Shown: piece after piece, positions 6,755 through 11,110 of the stretch
Numbering within the stretch: the first letter of the stretch is position 1
How the letters are laid out: every line of letters begins with the position of its first letter
Source: Burkholderiales bacterium
GTDB taxonomy: Bacteria > Pseudomonadota > Gammaproteobacteria > Burkholderiales > Burkholderiaceae
DNA: 11,110 bases
Direction: 5' to 3'
NCBI GenBank assembly: GCA_947371645.1
Contig: CANBQJ010000118.1
Location: 1 to 11,110 of the forward strand
Position numbers and translations under genes: made by a program
Notes under the pieces: model-generated
Databases searched by the model: none
Told to the model about the DNA's origin: nothing
Seen by the model: the letters and a program-made list of their open reading frames with translations, nothing else

Positions 6755-8005
6755 TCAAGCCTCGCTGACCACCACCACGCACTCCCGCCGCAACAGCGCC
6801 AGCGCATCGTTGAGCGAGGTCACCGCGTCGCTCAGCAGCAGCGGCTGGGCCTCTTGCAGGAACAGGCGCCACAGCTCGGCATAGCCTTCGCGCAAGGCCG
6901 TGGGCGCATGTTGGGCAATGAAGTCGCTGGCCAACTTGGGTTGCAGTCCCGATTTGCGGATCTTGCGCAACAAGGCCGTGGCGCTTTTCTCGGTCATGCG
7001 GGTCTTGGGCTTGCTGCCCGCAGCCAGGTGCAGGAAGGCCGTCAGCAGGGCGTCTTCTTCGGTCTCGCCCTGGGTGGCTTGTCGCCACGCGCTGGAGGCC
7101 GATCGCTCGTGGTGGTCGACCTCGGCCAGCGCGTCTTCGAACCAGAAGTAGCGCCCCATGAAGGCCGCCGTCTGGGTGAACAGTTTGCGCGCCGGCACGC
7201 TGGCATCGAGGATGCGGGGCATGTCGGCCAGCACCGATTGCCGCACGGCCTCCACCGCCGCGTGCAGGTGGGCCGGCAGGCCATCGGGCAGGGCCACGCC
7301 GTCGTCGCTGGCCAGCATGGGCTGGCGGCGCAGTGCGCCCACCGTCTTCTCGAAGCCAATCCAGTCGGGCAGGGCGTCGCGCCCCACGGCTTCGATCAAG
7401 AGCCCGGTGCGCAGCACGGCTTCGGCATCGGCGCCCTGTTCTTCCAGCTCGTCCACGTCCACATCCAGCGCCTCGGCCATCCAGGTGGCGGCTTCCATCA
7501 GCGCGGTGGCGTGCTGGCGGCTGGCCAGCTCGGCGCGGTAGTCGCTCAGGCTGCGCAGCGTCCACTTGGCCAGCTGCGGGATGTGGTCGTCGGTGAAGCC
7601 CTGGCGCTCGCTCATGCCGAAGTGGCTGCTTTGCGGCATGGCGATCAGGCGCTTGAGCATGTCCGAGCCGCCCTTGGAGCGCGACAGCAGCGAATGGTCG
7701 CGCAGGCTTTCTGCGGCCTTGTTCAGGTCGGCCTGACAGCTGTCTTCGAGGAACAGGCTGATGAGCTTGACCATGCGCTCACGGGCTTTTTCCAGCTCGG
7801 GCCGCAGGAACTCGCTGCCGAAATAGGCGGCGATCTGCACCATGCCTTTCGGCGCCTCCACGCACATGGCGTCCAGCCGCGTCGGGTTGATCACGCCGGT
7901 GCCGATGCCGTGTTGCAGCGCCTTCTCGAAGAAGGGGCGCGCGTCGTAGCGCGCAACCGTGAGCGAGTCGGTGCCGGCTTCAGGCGCTGCAGAGGTGTCT
8001 GACAT
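6755..8005 (-). CDS. Uncharacterised protein, last gene of the J-domain operon
   Basis: A 416-aa protein I cannot assign to a named family. It looks soluble and almost entirely helical, with no signal peptide or transmembrane segment. Charged helices are visible, for example RPELEKARERMVKLISLFLE near residue 70, and DVDVDELEEQGADAEAV in the middle. The C-terminal third carries basic stretches (KPKTRMTEKSATALLRKIRKSG). Normal residue composition and strong third-position GC support this strand over the opposite-strand frame. ATG 8005 lies 23 bases after the stop of the preceding gene, so the two are surely co-transcribed. No Shine-Dalgarno sequence is visible. Position after a J-domain gene suggests a client or partner of a chaperone system; this is inference only. 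Confidence 0.8.
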   Translation of the reverse strand: MSDTSAAPEAGTDSLTVARYDARPFFEKALQHGIGTGVINPTRLDAMCVEAPKGMVQIAAYFGSEFLRPELEKARERMVKLISLFLEDSCQADLNKAAESLRDHSLLSRSKGGSDMLKRLIAMPQSSHFGMSERQGFTDDHIPQLAKWTLRSLSDYRAELASRQHATALMEAATWMAEALDVDVDELEEQGADAEAVLRTGLLIEAVGRDALPDWIGFEKTVGALRRQPMLASDDGVALPDGLPAHLHAAVEAVRQSVLADMPRILDASVPARKLFTQTAAFMGRYFWFEDALAEVDHHERSASSAWRQATQGETEEDALLTAFLHLAAGSKPKTRMTEKSATALLRKIRKSGLQPKLASDFIAQHAPTALREGYAELWRLFLQEAQPLLLSDAVTSLNDALALLRRECVVVVSEA

Positions 8006-8028
8006 GGGATGAGGTCGCAGGGAGTCGG

Positions 8029-8772
8029 TCAGATGGCGGATTCTTCGTCGGGGTCGATCGAGGCCTGGGTGATGCGGCCACGGTCGGTGGCGCTGGTCTC
8101 GACCTTGCCGTCGTCTTCTTCCTCTTCTTCCTCGTGGGCCTGCTCACCACGGCGGGCCTTGGCGCGCAGCACCATCAGGGTCTCTGTGAACAGGTCAGGG
8201 CACTGGTAGCGCAGCAGCCAGGCCAGCTCCATCCAGTCCTGGTCGCTCACCTCGTCGTGGTGCAGCACGGGCCGCACATGGGCCGAGGCCAGCAGGGCCT
8301 GTTCGGACAGCATCTGCCCGTCGTCTTCCAGCGGGTCGAAGTTGCCGGTGCGCGCGAAGGCTTCCACGCGGCTCCACTTGTCGGTGAAGTAGTCGGCGAG
8401 GGCCTCGCTGCCACCTTCGAGGTCGGCCAGGGCCTGCAGGAAGGCGATGGGGTCGGCGTCTTCACGGAAGATGATGCCGTTGACCATGCCCCGCAGGTGC
8501 GAGCGGCTCAGGTCCTTGTAGCGCTTCTCGATCACGACGGCGCGGGCGAACTGCTCCGGCGTGATCAGCAGGTTGATCACCGAGTCCTTGGACGGGTCGT
8601 ATTCGCGGATCACAGCCAGGATGTCCTTGGGCGGCAGCTGTTCGAGCACGACCATCAGGGCGCGGTCACCCTCACGGTCGGCCAGGTCCACGAGGATGGC
8701 TTCGGCGCCCACGATGTCGCCGGCGGCGATCAGGCTCTGGGTTTGCTGGATGAGGGCAAGTTCGTTCGTCAT
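8029..8772 (-). CDS. Uncharacterised acidic helical protein, third gene of the J-domain operon
   Basis: A 247-aa soluble helical protein. Residues about 25-80 contain an LPPKDILAVIREYDP element followed by LLITPEQFARAV, loosely like the LPP/TPEQ helical repeats of MgtE N-terminal or DUF6178-type domains. That likeness is by eye and weak. The protein ends in a low-complexity acidic segment (a run of Glu/Asp at about 214-221). Its start is 15 bases after the stop of the upstream gene, showing tight coupling, and no ribosome-binding site is evident. Composition and codon bias support this strand. Confidence 0.8.
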   Translation of the reverse strand: MTNELALIQQTQSLIAAGDIVGAEAILVDLADREGDRALMVVLEQLPPKDILAVIREYDPSKDSVINLLITPEQFARAVVIEKRYKDLSRSHLRGMVNGIIFREDADPIAFLQALADLEGGSEALADYFTDKWSRVEAFARTGNFDPLEDDGQMLSEQALLASAHVRPVLHHDEVSDQDWMELAWLLRYQCPDLFTETLMVLRAKARRGEQAHEEEEEEDDGKVETSATDRGRITQASIDPDEESAI

Positions 8773-8787
8773 GGGCGTGCGCTCTGC

Positions 8788-9360
8788 TCAGTCTTTGCGG
8801 TCGAAACCTTGTTCGGCCAGCCATTCGGCGCCGGCTTCGTCGCGGGTGCGGGCGTCGTCGCTGTCGTTCTCGATGCTGCTGTCGTTGTCGCCATCGCTGT
8901 CTGCGTCGTGGTCGGCTTCACCGTCGCCCTTGTCGTCGTCGTCTTCATCCGCCGCAGGCTGCAGGCGGGCGTCGGGTGCGTCGTGCATGAACACCAGGGC
9001 GGCGGCCACGGTCATGAAGCGCTGGCCGTCGGCCTGCTGCAGGAACAGATCGGCCATGTCCTGCGCCCAGGGCGCGATCACCACGCTGGCGCGGATCTCG
9101 TCCCAGTCCGGGCATTCGTCGAGCTCGCCGCTGATGACGTGGTGCATCACGGCAGGCTCGGTGAAGCGGAAGGCCTGGTGGAAGACCACGGCCACCATCT
9201 CGGGCGACAGCTCGGTCATCTGCAGCAAGAAATCCAGCGACTTGCGCTTGTCGGCCAGGCGCCGGCGCAGCACGTCGCCGCCCTCGGAGTCGAAGCTCAG
9301 GTCGTCCAGCTCGGCCTGGTAGGCGGCGCGCAGGTGGTGAAAGGCAGGGGACAGGTTCAT
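8788..9360 (-). CDS. Uncharacterised protein with a long acidic tail, second gene of the J-domain operon
   Basis: A 190-aa protein. Residues 1 to about 130 look like a folded helical domain (VLRRRLADKRKSLDFLLQMTELSPEM, then a segment with several Trp and Met residues). Residues 138-175 are a strongly acidic, Asp-rich disordered stretch, and a short helix (AEWLAEQGFDRKD) closes the protein. I prefer ATG 9360. A TTG at 9387 overlapping the upstream stop would add nine residues. The gene lies 23 bases after the J-domain gene, with neither a Shine-Dalgarno sequence nor a promoter in the gap. Acidic disordered tails are common in chaperones and histone- or RNA-mimicking proteins, but no function can be assigned. 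Confidence 0.78.
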   Translation of the reverse strand: MNLSPAFHHLRAAYQAELDDLSFDSEGGDVLRRRLADKRKSLDFLLQMTELSPEMVAVVFHQAFRFTEPAVMHHVISGELDECPDWDEIRASVVIAPWAQDMADLFLQQADGQRFMTVAAALVFMHDAPDARLQPAADEDDDDKGDGEADHDADSDGDNDSSIENDSDDARTRDEAGAEWLAEQGFDRKD

Positions 9361-9383
9361 GGGGCGGGTGGGGTGCAAAGGGC

Positions 9384-9659
9384 TCAAAGCAAGGTGTTGA
9401 AGTAGCCCAGCCAGATGTCGCGGGCGGTGTCGATCGGGCTGTCCAGGAGGTTGCGGCGGCGGTTGTCGTCGTAGGCCTGGCGCTTGTCGGGGTCGGACAG
9501 CACGTCATACGCCTCTTGGGCCGCCCTGAAGCGCGCAGGGGCATCGGCGGCGCTGTTGCGGTCGGGGTGGTATTGCGAGGCCTTGAGCCGGAACGCCTTC
9601 TTGACGTCGGCCAGGGTGGCGGCGCTGCTCAAGCCCAGGGCGGCGTAGTGATCGGTCAT
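9384..9659 (-). CDS. Standalone J-domain protein (Hsp40-type co-chaperone)
   Basis: This 91-aa protein is little more than a J domain. YAALGLSS opens helix I, KKAFRLKASQYHPDRN carries the essential HPD at 31-33, and FRAAQEAYDVLSDPDKRQAYD (44-64) forms helices III-IV. The last ~27 residues (LLDSPIDTARDIWLGYFNTLL) may recognise a client. It lacks the Gly/Phe region, zinc fingers and C-terminal domains of DnaJ, so it is a class C J protein that recruits and stimulates DnaK or another Hsp70 on a specific target. ATG 9659 begins the J domain directly; the frame is open further upstream but that part has no similarity. It is the first gene of a tight four-gene minus-strand operon whose other products are unknown and are likely partners or clients. 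No Shine-Dalgarno sequence is seen. Confidence 0.9.
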   Translation of the reverse strand: MTDHYAALGLSSAATLADVKKAFRLKASQYHPDRNSAADAPARFRAAQEAYDVLSDPDKRQAYDDNRRRNLLDSPIDTARDIWLGYFNTLL

Positions 9660-9694
9660 GAAAGGGGGTGCGCACAAAGGAAAGCCAGGCGCGC

Positions 9695-9723
9695 ACTGTA
9701 CCGAAGGCTGGGCGGCATGTCTT
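9695..9723 (-). promoter_or_regulatory. Candidate sigma-70 promoter of the J-domain operon
   Basis: Read on the minus strand, AAGACA (9723-9718) and TACAGT (9700-9695) are 17 bases apart, each with four of six consensus matches. Transcription would start near 9688 and give a leader of about 29 bases before ATG 9659. The placement is good but the match is weak. Confidence 0.3.
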
Positions 9724-9747
9724 GCGCATGCCGCAACAGGGTCAACG

Positions 9748-9767
9748 GCGGCCACAGGGATGGCCGC
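9748..9767 (-). terminator. Hairpin after the globin gene, weak terminator candidate
   Basis: A 7-bp GC-rich stem (9748-9754 with 9761-9767) with a 6-nt loop lies just after the globin stop. The minus-strand sequence after it is not T-rich, so it may only slow transcription and let some reading continue into the J-domain operon. Confidence 0.3.
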
Positions 9768-9773
9768 ACCTGC

Positions 9774-10172
9774 TCACGCCCCCTGCATCACCCCGGCCAT
9801 CACGCCGTACACCTCCGTCCAGGCGGCCTTGGCCTCCGGTGTGAAGGCCTCCCCCAGCCCTTGACCCAGGGTTTTGAGCAGCGCGCCCCCCACGGTGTCG
9901 TAGTGCGCGGCCTGCACGCCATAGCCCACGTGCCGCGCGCCGAGTGATTTCAGGATGGGCACCAGCGTGTCCAGCTCATTGAGCTTGCCCACCGCCGCGC
10001 CGATCATCTGCATGAGTTTTTGACCTTGCGCCGTCATGTCGCCCTTGAACAGCGCCTGGAGCGACGGGTCGGCTTCAAACAGGTTGGCATAGAACAGCGC
10101 GGCCGCTTGCGGCGCAATCTGGTCCACGGCAACCCAGGTGGATTGAACGATCTGGATGGTGCGGGTGTCCAT
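9774..10172 (-). CDS. Single-domain haemoglobin (Vitreoscilla/flavohaemoglobin-type globin)
   Basis: A 132-aa haem protein of the single-domain globin type, which binds oxygen or nitric oxide in the cytoplasm. LFKGDM supplies the CD1 phenylalanine (F42). A glutamine in AQGQKLMQMI (Q49 most likely) fits the distal E7 position. ARHVGYGVQAAHY contains the proximal haem histidine H81 at the same distance from the conserved HY as in Vitreoscilla haemoglobin. WTEVYGVMAGVM matches the C-terminal H helix. There is no reductase domain, so it needs a separate electron donor. AAGG precedes ATG 10172 by about eight bases. It lies 114 bases upstream of the J-domain gene on the same strand, and divergent from the small membrane protein gene. 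I see no FNR or NsrR box in the upstream gap. Slightly shorter than the usual ~146 aa. Confidence 0.93.
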   Translation of the reverse strand: MDTRTIQIVQSTWVAVDQIAPQAAALFYANLFEADPSLQALFKGDMTAQGQKLMQMIGAAVGKLNELDTLVPILKSLGARHVGYGVQAAHYDTVGGALLKTLGQGLGEAFTPEAKAAWTEVYGVMAGVMQGA

Positions 10173-10380
10173 GGTCAGCCTTTTCAGTCAATGTGCAGGT
10201 GAGCGCAGTCTGTGCCCCACGGTGACGCGCGTCCAGCGCCGTGTGGCCATCACGGCTTGTCGCCCCCGGGTCAAGGGGACGGAGCGGCCCCGGCCTCGGC
10301 AACCACTGCTCACAAGCACACCGTCACCGGCAGCCGACAGATTTTTCACATTAGGGATGGCACCTCGCGACCCCCCTCCC

Positions 10381-10386
10381 TAGGAT
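10381..10386 (+). promoter_or_regulatory. Candidate -10 element (TAGGAT) for the small membrane protein gene
   Basis: TAGGAT follows a C-rich tract much like the one before the -10 candidate at 6171, giving a leader of about 27 bases that carries GGGAAGG. No good -35 hexamer is visible. The rest of the 247-base divergent gap (10173-10419) holds nothing else I can support. Confidence 0.35.
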
Positions 10387-10419
10387 CAGTCCAAAGTCAG
10401 ACTGGGAAGGTCGTGGTCC

Positions 10420-10587
10420 ATGGATTTCATCGAGCAGATTCTGGGGTGGTCGCCCGACAACGGCGAGGGCTGGTTCGAGGCCCTGTTGTTCGCCATCCCC
10501 CTGTGCGGCATCTTGCTGATCTGGCGCCACCGGCGCGCCAAGGCGCAGGCCGGCGCCGTGCCCCGTCGCCCCGACGACCGCGCTTGA
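10420..10587 (+). CDS. Small single-pass membrane protein of unknown function
   Basis: A 55-aa protein. An acidic N-terminus with two Trp residues leads into one hydrophobic helix (about 19-35, FEALLFAIPLCGILLIW). A strongly basic stretch (RHRRAK) and a Pro/Arg tail follow. By the positive-inside rule the N-terminus faces the periplasm and the C-terminus the cytoplasm. GGGAAGG at 10404-10410 is placed nine bases before ATG 10420. The next gene starts 14 bases after its stop, so the two form an operon. No family recognised. Confidence 0.65.
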   Translation: MDFIEQILGWSPDNGEGWFEALLFAIPLCGILLIWRHRRAKAQAGAVPRRPDDRA

Positions 10588-10601
10588 GCCGGAGGCAGCA
10601 C

Positions 10602-11110
10602 ATGGCCGTCAAACAGACCCGCCCCTTCCGCCTGTCCCCCACCCGCCGCTTCGAGCTGGCGCCCCGCATGGACGAGCTGTCCATGGCGGCGGCCGTCGCG
10701 CGGCGCCTGTCGCCACCGGCAGCCTTGCCGCCCAAGGGCTTTGGCTTTCCGCCCGCCGTGGTCTGGACGGACGCGGGCGACGACATCCTCCTGCACCTGA
10801 GCGCCCTGCGTGTGGTCTTGCGCAGCGGGCTCATCGTGGTGTCGGTCGACCTGGAATGTGACCAGACCGGCCGTGAGGCGCTGGTGATGCCGTTTTCGGT
10901 GGCCGCCAGCCGCGACCAGGCCGGCCTGCTGGCCGTGACCGAAGAGCTGCCGCGCGGCAATGGCCTGCTGGTGGGCCGCTGGGGCAAGTTGCTGCAAGAC
11001 GCCGTCTGGCAGGCGCTGCTGGGCATCGTGCAGGAGTATGCCGGGCGGCTCAACAAGCTGCCCTTTGGCATGGCGGCCGAGCACGGCGTGCTGTCGCTGC
11101 ACGTGGCCGA
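10602..11110 (+). CDS. Protein of unknown function, 3' end beyond the window
   Basis: At least 169 residues are visible; the frame is still open at the window end. ATG 10602 has a good ribosome-binding site (GGAGG at 10591-10595). The N-terminus is basic and proline-rich (about 1-50). A beta-rich part with acidic residues follows (VVWTDAGDDILLHLSALRVVLRSGLIVVSVDLECDQTG), then a stretch rich in Gly, Leu and Val, and a helical segment near 150. There is no signal peptide or transmembrane helix in the visible part. It is translated 14 bases after the small membrane protein and is probably its functional partner. I do not recognise the family. The antisense frame over the same span is a composition shadow. 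Confidence 0.75.
   Translation, partial: MAVKQTRPFRLSPTRRFELAPRMDELSMAAAVARRLSPPAALPPKGFGFPPAVVWTDAGDDILLHLSALRVVLRSGLIVVSVDLECDQTGREALVMPFSVAASRDQAGLLAVTEELPRGNGLLVGRWGKLLQDAVWQALLGIVQEYAGRLNKLPFGMAAEHGVLSLHVA

Noticed and set aside
6854..8002. Plus-strand ORF (382 aa)
   Set aside because: His/Gly/Gln/Arg-rich translation typical of an antisense shadow; the minus-strand protein has normal composition and operon context.
8134..9405. Plus-strand ORF (423 aa)
   Set aside because: Spans three minus-strand operon genes and their gaps, with Val/Gly/His-rich low-complexity sequence; an antisense shadow.
10340..10400. Sigma-54 promoter (TGGCAC near 10358)
   Set aside because: The GC element at the -12 position is missing at the right distance.
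10386..11102. Minus-strand ORF (238 aa)
   Set aside because: Opposes two plus-strand genes with good ribosome-binding sites; no similarity seen.
1..11110. CRISPR array, insertion sequence, tRNA or rRNA gene
   Set aside because: I saw no spaced repeats, transposase motifs, terminal inverted repeats or tRNA/rRNA signatures on either strand.

Overview
The window is high-GC chromosomal DNA whose codon use and gene families fit a betaproteobacterium of the order Burkholderiales (Comamonadaceae or a close relative). The genus cannot be fixed from this sequence alone. Most of it is strongly GC-rich: one sampled 60-base line inside vgrG is about 77% GC. The stretch from about 3340 to 6150 is clearly poorer in GC, with sampled lines near 38-53%.

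Left part (1-519): there is no convincing gene. A strong factor-independent terminator (15-46) faces left, so some unidentified minus-strand transcript ends there. Several hairpins precede vgrG.

Secretion cassette (520-5574, plus strand): this is an orphan type VI secretion (T6SS) module of three overlapping genes. First is a long VgrG spike protein (1042 aa) with a low-GC C-terminal extension. Second is a cargo effector (406 aa) with an unknown N-terminal domain, a Pro/Ala linker and a glycoside hydrolase 19-like lysozyme/chitinase domain. Third is an exported, cysteine-containing protein that is the natural candidate for the periplasmic immunity protein. The presumed logic is that the VgrG tail loads the effector, the effector cuts peptidoglycan in the periplasm of rivals, and the third protein protects the producer's own periplasm. 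No other T6SS component is in view. After it, 5575-6182 holds broken frames and a small signal-peptide ORF that may be a remnant or an extra immunity gene.

Right part: a conserved protein of unknown function (6183-6689, plus strand) probably has a leaderless mRNA. It converges on a compact minus-strand operon (9659 down to 6755). That operon encodes a standalone J-domain protein and three uncharacterised, mostly acidic proteins, possibly a dedicated Hsp70 co-chaperone module. Upstream of it, on the same strand, is a single-domain bacterial haemoglobin (10172-9774). Divergent from the globin, on the plus strand, are a 55-aa single-pass membrane protein (10420-10587) and a protein of unknown function cut by the window end (10602-11110).
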